Program-made: the position numbers and the translations under genes
Notes under the pieces: generated by a model
The model's database searches: none
Seen by the model: the letters and a program-made list of their open reading frames with translations, nothing else
Told to the model about the DNA's origin: nothing
Origin: a bacterium 0.1xD8-71
Lineage (GTDB): Bacteria; Bacillota; Clostridia; Lachnospirales; Lachnospiraceae
Assembly (NCBI GenBank): GCA_003612405.1
Contig: RAYR01000013.1
Location: 1 to 64,000, forward strand
Direction: 5' to 3'
DNA length: 64,000 nucleotides
Shown: positions 46,518 to 55,851 of the stretch, piece by piece
Numbering within the stretch: position 1 is the first letter of the stretch
Layout of the letters: each line of letters starts with the position of its first letter

Positions 46518-47293
46518 TTATAATCTTTTCTGTAATATCTCCCTATCGCTGTCATTCACTCCAAGCACATTCATTGCCTGTTCTGCCCCTAGCTTCATAT
46601 TTCCCATAAGATTTCTTATGGACTCCAACAGACTATTCAGTCTTGCATTTTCTGCTCTTCTATCCCCATACTTCTCAACCGCTTCGCACCTCCTCTTCCG
46701 ACCTCCTTCTTCCTTAAAATGCTTTACCCCTTTAGCCAGTTCCGGATAATACATATCCCTCGATTCTTTACAGCCAAAGTCATGCATCAATCTGCCAACC
46801 GTATCATCTCCCTTATAGTTTCCATTCACATACACAATATGAGAGCCATCGTCAAACAACTCATTCGTTTCCTCAAAATACCGGTTGATCATATAAATCG
46901 GAATCCCCCGCTTAAAGATATCCGTCCGGGTGATAAACACCATATATGAATCCTGAAGCTCCGAAAACTCCTGCCCTGCTTTCAACATCCGGGAATCCAT
47001 CATGCTGCTATGGAATCTGGCCCGTCTGATATGTGCCCTTCCGGTTTCTGCTGTACCTCCACATTATACTGCTTTCCCGTACTGTCCTTTGCCAGAATAT
47101 CCAAGCGGATATCCCGTCCGCCAACTACAGGACTTTGCAATTCTCTCTGCCCTACGATCCTGCTATCCTGCCATTCATCCGGTACACCATTTACTACACC
47201 ATTTTCCCACAAAATGATGACTTTTGATGAACCCTGATAAATAGCAGAATATGCCGCCCCGTAAAACAGGCACTTCACTGGCAGGACTTCCAA
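46518..47293 (-). pseudogene. Rpn-family PD-(D/E)xK nuclease/transposase, copy A (frame-broken)
   Basis: Two frames joined by ATGA: 47000-47293 with the nuclease core (GGRDIRLDILAK, YNVEVQQKPEG), and 46518-47003 with MMDSRMLKAGQEFSELQDSY, YVNGNYKGDD and a helical tail. The family's AHIRRARF segment can be read only by a -1 shift at the GGG codon after PE. Compared with copy B it has lost 135 bp between CTAC repeats and 222 bp between GCCAT repeats. Such proteins promote recombination and recur as mobile-like families. This copy is probably dead or depends on frameshifting. It lies 81 bp upstream of the clpB CIRCE. Confidence 0.8.
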
Positions 47294-47544
47294 TCAGCAG
47301 CACGGCAGAGGTGATGTACATACACATTCTCATAGCAAAAATATAACATGTATTACAAAAAGCGGCAAATAGATGTATAATAAATCCAAAGACAAATCGA
47401 CATTATGGCAAAAATGTATATTGCCTGAAAGCATAACGGCAGGAGCAGGCAAGTGCGTGATTGAAGCGGTATGGTAATCACCCGGTGGAAAAAGAGTGAA
47501 AGAATTTGAAAATCTTTCACAATTTGTTTGTGCCTTGGAAAGGA

Positions 47545-48690
47545 ATGGCGAAAAATATGAAAGAGCTTTCATGTATGAAAATGAAGGATTCTGCAAGGCG
47601 AGCTTCCAATAGTGATCAAAGCAGCATGCTTGACAGGATATCAGCGTTTTTAGTGCAGCATGCGAATCCCTCGATTGTTTATCATGTTAAAAACGATATT
47701 CTGAAAAATATCACAGAAGACGAAAAAAGAGATTTGCAAGATAGGATTTTGCAAGAGAAAATAATCCAAAGCATCATTACATGCCAAAAAGAAAACGGTT
47801 GGTTGGGCAATGGTTTTCATGGGTCTAACAAAAATGCAGGACCATATGAAAATCAAGAGGTTGGTGTAAAATATCTTGGCGAAAAACTGGTGTATAAAGA
47901 TACTCCTGTTCTGAAGAATGCAATAGATGCATTCAAAATTATATCCCCGAAATTGTTCGGCGAGGGCGATATTGACTGCAACAGATACGCAGCCGCCGGC
48001 TCGGACATCATTAAAGCTGCTTGTGTTGCAAGAGCTGGTTATGAAGACACCTTTGATATTACAAAAGAAATTACCACGGCGCTGGCATCTTTTAGAAGAG
48101 TTACTGAAATAAAATCGGTGACAGATATCGTGAAAATAAGAAGGAGACGTCCCGAGCGAATCAACCCCGAGGGTATCGCATACGTTTTTAACGACTATGA
48201 AAAATGGCCCTGTTGGTATCATCTGGATATTTTGGCTCATACAAACAGTTGGCGGAACAGTGAGAATATAGCAATGCTGGCGGATTCTTTTAATAAGTTA
48301 CTGAAAGACACAGGCTTGAATTATTCACCTGCCTATTGTGTAGATATCGGGCATTTGGCCGGCTGTTGTGGTGCCTATAAGGAGGGCATGAAACTGGGTA
48401 TAGAAACCGGCGGAGAGCATTATGTATTTCTGGATTTGACAGAGTATATGTGCCGATGTGGTTTATACAGTCTTGTTCCACCGCTAAAAAAAGAGGTTGA
48501 TATTATTTATGATTCTATAGATGAGCAGGGAATATGCCGTGCAAACTACGTCGAAAAGGCGCTTAAAGGAATGGGATGCTATGGTGGCGGACAGCTGGAG
48601 ACAGACTGGAGAAGCAGGACCCGGAAACTTTGCGATGTAACATACAGAGGACTGTTGATACTGTATCATTCGGGATTGCTGACACACTAA
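47545..48690 (+). CDS. Hypothetical protein, possibly alpha-toroid fold
   Basis: About 381 residues. I do not recognise a family name. Repeated helical segments with Trp/Gly/Tyr turns (CQKENGWLGNGFHGSNKNAG, YGGGQLETDWRSRTRKL) resemble proteins of the prenyltransferase/squalene-cyclase type toroids. Many Cys and His residues occur late (YCVDIGHLAGCCGAY, YMCRCGLY), which could bind metal. The start is uncertain: ATG 47545, ATG 47557 and TTG 47506 are all in frame and none has a clear ribosome site. It is the only plus-strand gene between clpB and the AraC gene at 55111, and an IS66 scrap follows its stop, so it may have been acquired. The 250 bp before it show no gene. Confidence 0.55.
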   Translation: MAKNMKELSCMKMKDSARRASNSDQSSMLDRISAFLVQHANPSIVYHVKNDILKNITEDEKRDLQDRILQEKIIQSIITCQKENGWLGNGFHGSNKNAGPYENQEVGVKYLGEKLVYKDTPVLKNAIDAFKIISPKLFGEGDIDCNRYAAAGSDIIKAACVARAGYEDTFDITKEITTALASFRRVTEIKSVTDIVKIRRRRPERINPEGIAYVFNDYEKWPCWYHLDILAHTNSWRNSENIAMLADSFNKLLKDTGLNYSPAYCVDIGHLAGCCGAYKEGMKLGIETGGEHYVFLDLTEYMCRCGLYSLVPPLKKEVDIIYDSIDEQGICRANYVEKALKGMGCYGGGQLETDWRSRTRKLCDVTYRGLLILYHSGLLTH

Positions 48691-48692
48691 GA

Positions 48693-48783
48693 GTGCGCCC
48701 TGATTGTAAAATTTCTCAGAGCCCGTTCACTGGCTGAATCGTCAACCAGTACTTCTCCATCCGTGAGAAATACTTTGAGCTGC
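48693..48783 (-). mobile_element. C-terminal scrap of an IS66-type transposase
   Basis: The minus strand reads QLKVFLTDGEVLVDDSASER followed by ALRNFTIR. This is the DDE-glutamate region of IS66 transposases, where the family has DN-x2-AER-x2-RPF. Nothing else of the element is present. The hairpin at 48864 may or may not belong to it. Confidence 0.6.
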
Positions 48784-48863
48784 CAATGATAATAGCTCCC
48801 TGTCTGTCATTCACAGTCAGTTAAATTTTACCCTGGACGTAACTTAATAATTTTCAGTTTATT

Positions 48864-48894
48864 GGGGGATTTCATCCTGATGGTGAAATCCCCC
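48864..48894. terminator. Hairpin downstream of the sugar-transport operon
   Basis: A perfect 11-bp stem (GGGGGATTTCA/TGAAATCCCCC) with a 9-base loop. It lies 135 bp past the last permease gene and has no clear T-run on either strand. Confidence 0.55.
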
Positions 48895-49028
48895 TTGACA
48901 AACTCTCCCCCTGATTTACAAAGCTGTTGCTGTCACCCTGTCATATTTCCTTTTCCTCAACCGGGACGGTTGCCCGAAAACGGATGTGAATCCGAAATTC
49001 TAAGGACATAATCCAGACAGCAATACCC

Positions 49029-49874
49029 TTATCCTTTTACACCGCCAAGTGTCACGCCGGCAATAATGTATTTTGAAAGGAACAGATAGATAAGAATGAT
49101 CGGCACGATTGCGACCAGAATCATCATATATATCTTACCCATGTCGCGGTTCATGTAATCCGCACCTCGAAGGAGGGCAATCAGTATCGGCACTGTCATC
49201 TTATCTTTTGACTGTATCACCAGAGCCGGAACAAAGTAATTATTCCACGAACCGACAAACGTAAAAATTGCCTGTACGGCCATCGCCGGTTTCATAATCG
49301 GAAGGACAATCTGGTTAAATGTCCGAAACTCCTGCGAACCGTCGATCCTCGCCGCCTCTACCAGGGAAAGCGGAAGCGATGACTCCAGATAACTGTACAT
49401 AAAGTAAAATACAGCCGGTGAAGCAATCGATGGAATTATCAACGGAAGAAGAGAATCATACATCCCCATCTTTGTGATCAGGCGCAGGAACCCCATCGCC
49501 GTAACCTGTGTAGGCATGACAAGGATCGCCATGATAAAGGTAAACGCAATCTTCTTCATCTTAAACTCGTAGGCATACAATCCATAGGCCGTCAATGCGG
49601 AAAAGTAAATGCAGATTGCCGCCGAGCAGCCGGACACGATAAGGCTGTTTACAATACCTCGTATCATCGGAAATTCACCGTTATTCGCAACGTTGTTAAA
49701 ATTCTCTAAAAAGCTGCTTCCCGGAAGCGCATAAAACCCTCTTTGCAGCTCCGCATGGGAATGCGTCGCATTGATAATCAGTATGTAAAAGAAAAACAGG
49801 CACAAAAAAGACAGAATAATCAACAGCACATGTGCAAATACAGTACGAAGCGAGTTATATCCTTTTGATTTCAT
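49029..49874 (-). CDS. Carbohydrate ABC transporter permease (MalG-like)
   Basis: 281 residues from the ATG at 49874 (AAGGAG upstream). Six membrane helices are visible. The EAA loop EAARIDGSQEFRTFNQIVLP contacts the ATPase, and the ending IIAGVTLGGVKG is typical of MalG-type permeases. The stop of the partner permease is only 4 bp upstream. No ATPase gene is in the locus; the family often shares an MsmK-type ATPase encoded elsewhere. Confidence 0.93.
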   Translation of the reverse strand: MKSKGYNSLRTVFAHVLLIILSFLCLFFFYILIINATHSHAELQRGFYALPGSSFLENFNNVANNGEFPMIRGIVNSLIVSGCSAAICIYFSALTAYGLYAYEFKMKKIAFTFIMAILVMPTQVTAMGFLRLITKMGMYDSLLPLIIPSIASPAVFYFMYSYLESSLPLSLVEAARIDGSQEFRTFNQIVLPIMKPAMAVQAIFTFVGSWNNYFVPALVIQSKDKMTVPILIALLRGADYMNRDMGKIYMMILVAIVPIILIYLFLSKYIIAGVTLGGVKG

Positions 49875-49878
49875 TATC

Positions 49879-50826
49879 TTATCTCCTTCCCCTCTTATTC
49901 TTTCTGGCTGCCGCTTTGGATCCGTCCGGATCATCATCGTTCGTAATCCGATAAACGATAAAACACAGAATACCGCTTACAATAAACAGATAAACCGATA
50001 ACGCGCCTGCCATGCCGTAATTCTTGCTTCTCAAATGGCTGTTGAGAAACATAATCAGTGTCATGGATGTGCGGTCAGGATTTCCCTGCCCGTTCGTCAA
50101 AATCTGAGGCACATCAAACATCTGGAGACCGCCGATAATAGATGTAATCAATGTATAAGCAAGAATCGGACGAATCAGCGGAAGGGTAATGCGGAAAAAT
50201 CTCTGCACACTGTTGCAGCCGTCTATTTCCGACGCCTCAAAAATATCAGGACTGATACCCATGATTGCGGCCATCAGCATAATTGTCGTATTACCAAACC
50301 ACATCAGGAAATTCATAATTCCGATTAAAGACCTTACTCCCAAAGCCGTGCGCATAAAATCAATGGCCTCGCCTATTATTCCAAGCGACATCAATATGGA
50401 ATTGACCGGACCCTTGGTTGAAAACAAAGTAAAGAACAGCATGGCAAATGCGGACGCCATGATCAGATTAGGCAGATAAATGACTACCTTAAAAAACTGC
50501 TGGCAGCGAATCTTCATCCGCACATCTACAAACCATGAAGCAAGCAATAATGCAATCGCAATCTGCGGTATAAAACCGATCAGCCACAAAATCAGGGTAT
50601 TCCCCGCATACTTCAACATATCGGACTGCATTAAGCTTGCATAGTTTTTCAACCCGATAAAATTAGGGCCGATTTCCTTGATCCCCGATCGAAAATATTC
50701 ATAAAAGCTGTATCGGATGGTATCTACCAGCGGTATAAACGAAAAAATGAAAAAGCATGCAAAAAAGGGAAGAATGAAAATATATCCCCATTTTGCGTAA
50801 TTGACTAATTTACGTTTTTTCTGCAC
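49879..50826 (-). CDS. Carbohydrate ABC transporter permease (MalF-like)
   Basis: 315 residues from GTG at 50826 (GAAAGGGG upstream), six membrane helices. The EAA loop is FEASEIDGCNSVQRFFRITL. LIMASAFAMLFFTLFS and the terminal basic tail are typical. It forms a heterodimer with the next gene's product. A 14-bp perfect hairpin separates it from the solute-binding protein gene, which probably sets the ratio of the two proteins. Confidence 0.93.
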   Translation of the reverse strand: MQKKRKLVNYAKWGYIFILPFFACFFIFSFIPLVDTIRYSFYEYFRSGIKEIGPNFIGLKNYASLMQSDMLKYAGNTLILWLIGFIPQIAIALLLASWFVDVRMKIRCQQFFKVVIYLPNLIMASAFAMLFFTLFSTKGPVNSILMSLGIIGEAIDFMRTALGVRSLIGIMNFLMWFGNTTIMLMAAIMGISPDIFEASEIDGCNSVQRFFRITLPLIRPILAYTLITSIIGGLQMFDVPQILTNGQGNPDRTSMTLIMFLNSHLRSKNYGMAGALSVYLFIVSGILCFIVYRITNDDDPDGSKAAARKNKRGRR

Positions 50827-50847
50827 GAACAGCACCCCTTTCCTAAA

Positions 50848-50883
50848 TTGAGAATGCGGTGTCTGGTTACACCGCATTCTCAA
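50848..50883 (-). promoter_or_regulatory. Intercistronic hairpin between solute-binding protein and permease genes
   Basis: TTGAGAATGCGGTG pairs perfectly with CACCGCATTCTCAA across an 8-base loop, 13 bp after the binding-protein stop and just before the permease's ribosome site. There is no T-run. Similar hairpins between malE-like and malF-like genes stabilise the upstream mRNA or cut read-through. Confidence 0.75.
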
Positions 50884-50895
50884 TTGTTTCAAAAA

Positions 50896-52335
50896 TTACG
50901 GCCACTGAATTTCTGTAATCTCAGGATAACGCTCTTTGATCGCTGTCTCGAAATTTGTTTTCGCCGTGTCGTAATCAATCTGTCCCTGTAAATAATCGCC
51001 AAACGCATTCTGGATCAGTTCAACACACCCCTGATCATAAGACGATAACGGAGCCATCTTTATGCTCTCCAGACTATCCGCAAAATAAGAGTACGGATTC
51101 TGTCCGCCAAGGAAAGCAGATGCAAACTCATCTCCAGCCGCTGCATCCTGCATAACGGACTGCGCATTCGTGAACTCAGTATATTCCTTTGCAACCCTTG
51201 TCAGATTCTCCTTATCGCCTGTCAGCGCCATGATGATATCCTTTACATGTCCCGGGTTATCCGTGCCGGTTGCCGCAAGAAGATAGGTTCCGCCCCAGTT
51301 ATAGGACAGAGGCGCGTTCGTAACTGCCCAGGAACCTTCCTCACCATCCCAGTTAGGAACCATCTGGGTGTCGATTCCCCATGCCGGGAAAAGATAAGCA
51401 AATACCTTTGCGCTGGAGCTCATTGCGGTAAACCACTCCGCGTTCCACTGTCCCTTTACTGTGGGATCAAAATAACCCGCGTCCATCCATTCTTTAGAGT
51501 CATTAACCCAGTCGATGATCTTCTGGTCAACCTTGATCGTTGTGGATCCGCTCTCTACCCAGGGACTTGCAATGTTGTTGCCGTATGTACGGAATGTGTC
51601 GGCATAGCATGAGAATGCATAGTACCCGTTTGCCTTGAGCTCCTCTGCTGCCGCCTTCATGGAATCCCAGTCCTGCGTCTTCTTACCGATCTCAATCGGA
51701 TCGTCCGTGCCAAAAACTTCTTTTGCGATGTCGCGGCGGTATACCAAAACACCGGGGCATGCCTGCCATGTGGAAGCTCTCTGCACACCATTCTGGTCAG
51801 AGGCAACTGTCTTGGTAAACGCAAACTGATCTGCTAAATCTGTATCCGGATTGATACCCAGATCGGAGAGCGGCATCGCCGCATCTACATCGGCATCCGT
51901 ATATTTCACAATGTAATCGATCTCAGCGGCAAACAGGTCAACCTTGTCGTCAGCAGCTGCGCCTGCCTGATTCATCAGCGCTTCATCCAGTTTATCCTGA
52001 TACACACCATCCTGATTCGGATTGATGATCCAGTGAATTTCCGTACCGTCATTTAAGGTAGATACCGTACCGTCGTCGGATGTGTTCTCTATTGCCGGAT
52101 AAACTGCCGTAATGCGTGTACGAAGCTCGTCGTTGAAGCTGTAAATGTTGATAACTTTGCCTTCTTCTGTCTGCGCATCGTCACTGGCTGCGTCACCGGC
52201 CGCTGCCTCCGTTCCCGCATCAGCACTGCCTCCATTATCAGCCGGAGCCGTTCCGGAAGCGCCTGATCCGCATCCCGCCAAAGTGCCTGTCAGCATGGCG
52301 GACGCAAGTACTACACTGAGTAATTTCTTTTTCAT
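50896..52335 (-). CDS. Extracellular carbohydrate-binding lipoprotein (ABC solute-binding family 1)
   Basis: 479 residues from the ATG at 52335 (AAGGAGG, nine bases away; an ATG nine bases further upstream is too close to the site). Signal peptide MKKKLLSVVLASAMLTGTLA ends at lipobox LAGC. A low-complexity linker (Ala/Gly/Asp/Ser, about 30-60) tethers a family-1 binding domain. It delivers the sugar to the two permeases. The ligand is unknown, but the two phosphorylase genes suggest a glucan or other oligosaccharide. Confidence 0.92.
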   Translation of the reverse strand: MKKKLLSVVLASAMLTGTLAGCGSGASGTAPADNGGSADAGTEAAAGDAASDDAQTEEGKVINIYSFNDELRTRITAVYPAIENTSDDGTVSTLNDGTEIHWIINPNQDGVYQDKLDEALMNQAGAAADDKVDLFAAEIDYIVKYTDADVDAAMPLSDLGINPDTDLADQFAFTKTVASDQNGVQRASTWQACPGVLVYRRDIAKEVFGTDDPIEIGKKTQDWDSMKAAAEELKANGYYAFSCYADTFRTYGNNIASPWVESGSTTIKVDQKIIDWVNDSKEWMDAGYFDPTVKGQWNAEWFTAMSSSAKVFAYLFPAWGIDTQMVPNWDGEEGSWAVTNAPLSYNWGGTYLLAATGTDNPGHVKDIIMALTGDKENLTRVAKEYTEFTNAQSVMQDAAAGDEFASAFLGGQNPYSYFADSLESIKMAPLSSYDQGCVELIQNAFGDYLQGQIDYDTAKTNFETAIKERYPEITEIQWP

Positions 52336-52448
52336 AAAAATCATACCTCCTTTTAAAATGATTGTTTTATCCCGGAAATATAACTTTCCGTCTCTCTTAC
52401 AGCAATACCATATCTTTTTTTGCTGTAGTCATATATAAAAATAGTTGT

Positions 52449-52466
52449 AAAAATATCATATTCATG
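52449..52466 (-). promoter_or_regulatory. Shared 18-bp element, copy before the binding-protein gene
   Basis: CATGAATATGATATTTTT on the minus strand, about 115 bp before the binding-protein ATG. It matches 17 of 18 bases with the copy at 54964 before the GH94 gene. It is a candidate operator for the AraC regulator of the locus. Confidence 0.5.
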
Positions 52467-52479
52467 TCACAATCTGCAT

Positions 52480-54894
52480 TTACGACATAAGCAATTCAAT
52501 TTCCGCCTGTTTTTCCAGCAGCTCCTCCGGAATATAGTTCCCTTTCATTTCTCTTCCGTTGACCGTGAGCCTCTTACACCCTGACTCGGCATGTCCCGGA
52601 TTCCTGACCACGATATGCAGATGGTTTCCCCTGAAATCTTTCTCAATCTCAAAATATTCCCATTCCTTCGGAACAGCGGGTGCAATCTTAAGTCCCTTGA
52701 AATCAGGGCGCATCCCCAATATTCCCTCCACGCATCCCACCATAACCGTGGAAGCGGTTCCTGTCAGCCAGTGCACATGAGATCGTCCAAAATGCGGACT
52801 GTCCTTTCCTTCCGTAAACTGTCCATAACAATATGGTTCCAATCTGCGGATCTGCGCCCGGTCATTTTGAGCTGCCGGCGCGTTTTCCATAAAGTATGTG
52901 AAAGCCCGCTCTCCATGTCCCCTCAGCGCCTCTGCAAGGATGATCCACCCCTGTGACTGCGAAAAAATACCTGCATTCTCCTTGGTTCCCGCATTGTAAA
53001 TCACGGCAAGCGCACCATCAAAAGCATGTTTATGGTAAGGCGGATCCATCAATAACGCGCCATATTCCGTATTCAGCCGTTCGAACACCGTATTCAGAGC
53101 CGCATCCGCCTGTTCTTCCGAAGCGAACCCGCTGATAACCGCCCAGCTCTGAGGATTCAGCCACATATTTGCTTCGGGATCCGAACGCCTTCCGATGACC
53201 TCTCCCTTTTCTGTAAATCCGCGGATAAATCTGTCCTCGTTCCAGCACAAATCCTGTATAACCGCGCCCAGCTTTTTCCGCTCTTCGTCCAAATACCCGA
53301 TGTAGTCTCCATCCTCTTTATAGATCGCAAACTGCTTCATAATTGACATGGCAAGATAGAACTGCAGCGCCACAAAAACAGACTCCCCGTCTTTGCCGAG
53401 CCTTAAGCAGTCATTCCAATCCGCGTACAATCCTGCCGGCATACCATGAGGTCCCAAATGGCTTGCAGAAAAATCAACCGCCCGCTTCAGATGTTCATAT
53501 ACTGTCCCCTCATCCCTGTTGGCAAAGGGGATCACCTCATCGACAAACGAAAGATCTCCCGTCTCGGAAACGTATTTATAGACAGTAGGGAACAGCCATA
53601 ATGCATCGTCCGCACGATATGCCGGATGCCCGGTCGCCTGCACATAAGACGGATCGTCCGGCGTGTCCTCCCCGCCTGCCCTGTGGGTAAATTTGACAAG
53701 AGGCAGACCGCCGCCGTTATCCACCTGTGCGGAAAGCATAAAGCGGATTTTTTCCACCGCCATCTCCGGCGCCAGATGGATCACACCCTGAATATCCTGC
53801 ACTGTATCTCGGTATCCGTACCCGTTGCGAAGACCGCAATAAGTAAAGGAAGCCGCCCGCGACCAGATAAAAGTCATAAAACAGTTGTAAGCATTCCATG
53901 TATTGATCATGGTATTAAACTCCGGGCTTGGCGTTTTGACCTGAAAGTGGGAAAGTTTTTCATGCCAATAAGCAATCAGCTCCTCCCATTCCTTCCGACA
54001 GGTTTCCTCCGGCCTTTGATAACGCTCCAAAATCTTTCCGGCCTCAGCGTCTTTCTTCATGCCAAGAATAAATGCTATATGTTTCGTCTCTCCCGGCGCC
54101 AGAGCAATCCGGGCGGCAAGAGCTCCGCAGCCGTTTTCATTGTAATTGAGTTCTCCTCCGAGATCCCCGGACGCCACACCGACAGGATTATTGTATCCAT
54201 GATACCTTCCCAAAAAAGCTTCTCTGTCTCCGCAGTACGAAGAAACCTCTGCCCCTGCCAAACCAAAAAAGCGCTCAATTACAATCTTATCGTCTACGTT
54301 CTCTCCTTCCTCAAGAGTGTCCAGATTTCCGTGAATCCGCTGGCAGATCCGGTTGCCGTTAAAAAGAGTTCTGGTGATGAACTGAGAATATTGCAGGTTT
54401 ACCTGATCATGCTCATAATGATTGACATTTGTAAATTCCGCATATCCTGTAATCGTCAGATTTCTCGTAATCCCGGATCGATTCGTCACCTGCAAATTCC
54501 AGACTTCATAAGCCCTGTCAAGCGGCACATAATATAGCGCCTCGGAATGAATCCCTCCGTAATCCGCCGTCATTTTTGTGTATGCCGTCCCGTGGCGGCA
54601 CTCGCTTTTATAATCTGTAAGCGCCTTTCCCACCGGCTGCCAGGAAGTGGACCAATAATCTTTACTTTCATTGTCACGGATATAAATGTAACGCCCCGGC
54701 TGATCAAAATGATTGAAAATATAGCGCAGAATCCTTCCGGTTGCACCGGATTTGGCAAAACTGTACCCGCCGGCATTATTGGAAATGACAGCGCCGTACT
54801 CCGGGGAACCGAGATAGTTTGCCCAAGGTGCCGGCGTATCCGGCCGCTCAATCACATATTCCCGTTGCGTATCATCAAAATAGCCAAACTTCAT
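52480..54894 (-). CDS. GH94-family disaccharide/oligosaccharide phosphorylase
   Basis: 804 residues. It is similar throughout to cellobiose and chitobiose phosphorylases: the opening FGYFDDTQREYVIERPDTPA, then SNNAGGYSF, GYRDTVQDIQG, and the general acid Asp in LYADWNDCLRLG (near residue 490). NAGIFSQSQGW and HWLTGTASTVMVG close the active site. It should split beta-linked glucosides with phosphate into sugar-1-phosphate and a shortened sugar. The linkage specificity cannot be read from sequence. No signal peptide; it acts in the cytoplasm after import by the ABC genes downstream. Confidence 0.88.
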   Translation of the reverse strand: MKFGYFDDTQREYVIERPDTPAPWANYLGSPEYGAVISNNAGGYSFAKSGATGRILRYIFNHFDQPGRYIYIRDNESKDYWSTSWQPVGKALTDYKSECRHGTAYTKMTADYGGIHSEALYYVPLDRAYEVWNLQVTNRSGITRNLTITGYAEFTNVNHYEHDQVNLQYSQFITRTLFNGNRICQRIHGNLDTLEEGENVDDKIVIERFFGLAGAEVSSYCGDREAFLGRYHGYNNPVGVASGDLGGELNYNENGCGALAARIALAPGETKHIAFILGMKKDAEAGKILERYQRPEETCRKEWEELIAYWHEKLSHFQVKTPSPEFNTMINTWNAYNCFMTFIWSRAASFTYCGLRNGYGYRDTVQDIQGVIHLAPEMAVEKIRFMLSAQVDNGGGLPLVKFTHRAGGEDTPDDPSYVQATGHPAYRADDALWLFPTVYKYVSETGDLSFVDEVIPFANRDEGTVYEHLKRAVDFSASHLGPHGMPAGLYADWNDCLRLGKDGESVFVALQFYLAMSIMKQFAIYKEDGDYIGYLDEERKKLGAVIQDLCWNEDRFIRGFTEKGEVIGRRSDPEANMWLNPQSWAVISGFASEEQADAALNTVFERLNTEYGALLMDPPYHKHAFDGALAVIYNAGTKENAGIFSQSQGWIILAEALRGHGERAFTYFMENAPAAQNDRAQIRRLEPYCYGQFTEGKDSPHFGRSHVHWLTGTASTVMVGCVEGILGMRPDFKGLKIAPAVPKEWEYFEIEKDFRGNHLHIVVRNPGHAESGCKRLTVNGREMKGNYIPEELLEKQAEIELLMS

Positions 54895-54963
54895 ACATAA
54901 CCTCCTGTCACTTTTTTCACAAGTATAGGCAATTATGGGATTCCGATATACAATGCTATATAC

Positions 54964-54981
54964 AAAAATATCAGATTCATG
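54964..54981 (-). promoter_or_regulatory. Shared 18-bp element, copy in the GH94/AraC divergent region
   Basis: CATGAATCTGATATTTTT on the minus strand, 70-87 bp before the GH94 ATG and 130 bp before the AraC start. A TATAAT-like box (54984) lies next to it on the plus strand, which suits autoregulation of the AraC gene. Confidence 0.5.
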
Positions 54982-55110
54982 CTATAATAACCGCAGCCGC
55001 AACAGTCTGGGCTAAAGAATTGCTTTGCGCTTCTGAGAACATGCCCTGACAATGCAGCATCCATAAACACTGCTGCAAAACATCACAAAGGCAAAATAGG
55101 GAAAACGTAT

Positions 55111-55851
55111 ATGAATTTACGAAACGAATGGTTTCAATCAGAACTGCAAAAGAGTGAGGAATCTGTCTCCCACCGTCCGCTGGAAGAGGAGTATTCTTTT
55201 TATCAGGCCGTCACTTCCGGCGATATAGACCGTGTGCAAAAAAATTGTAGAGAGAATATTTTTACCAACCCTGATGGTATGGGTATCCTCTCTACAAACT
55301 CTCTGACCAATATAAAATATCATTTTGTTGTCACAGTTGCCATGATTACGCGGCGCTGTATAGAAGCCGGTATGGAATTAGAACAGGCCTTCCGCCTCAG
55401 CGACTTCTATATTTTGAAAATGGATTCCTACTCATCCATCGAGGCTGTCTCAAAACTCCACAGCCAGATGGTTCTCGACTATACCAGAAAAATGCTCCTG
55501 GTGAAAAAAAGCAATGCCCTGTCAAAACCGATTGTCCTCTGCATGGACTATATATACAGCCATATCAATCGCAGAATCACGGTGGAAGATCTCGCAGAAC
55601 ATGCATCGCTCTCTCCCAGCTATCTCTCCCGGCTTTTTAAGAAAGAGCTCTCTATTTCCATCAGCGATTACATTTGCGAAACGAAAATTGAAAAGGCCCA
55701 GCATTTGTTAAAGTATTCCGATTACAGTATGGTTGACATTGCAAATTATCTGGCATTTTCTTCCCAGAGCCATTTTATCCAGACCTTTAAAAAGCTGATC
55801 GGCGTGACTCCTAAAAAATATCGGGACCACTATTATCGTACTTCCTGGTAG
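55111..55851 (+). CDS. AraC-family regulator of the phosphorylase/transport locus
   Basis: 246 residues. The first 140 residues are a helical domain without a cupin, seen in YesN-like regulators without the receiver (FYQAVTSGDIDRVQKNC, MITRRCIEAGMELEQAFRL). Residues 145-240 are the double helix-turn-helix (ITVEDLAEHASLSPSYLSRL and SMVDIANYLAFSSQSHFIQ). Its place between the two divergent or convergent GH94 genes makes it the likely regulator. The 3' end overlaps the end of the second GH94 gene by 19 bp. Confidence 0.9.
   Translation: MNLRNEWFQSELQKSEESVSHRPLEEEYSFYQAVTSGDIDRVQKNCRENIFTNPDGMGILSTNSLTNIKYHFVVTVAMITRRCIEAGMELEQAFRLSDFYILKMDSYSSIEAVSKLHSQMVLDYTRKMLLVKKSNALSKPIVLCMDYIYSHINRRITVEDLAEHASLSPSYLSRLFKKELSISISDYICETKIEKAQHLLKYSDYSMVDIANYLAFSSQSHFIQTFKKLIGVTPKKYRDHYYRTSW

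Noticed and set aside
50800..50816. TTGACTAATTTACG at the start of the MalF-like gene as a palindrome copy
   Set aside because: Only the first arm matches; the second arm is missing.
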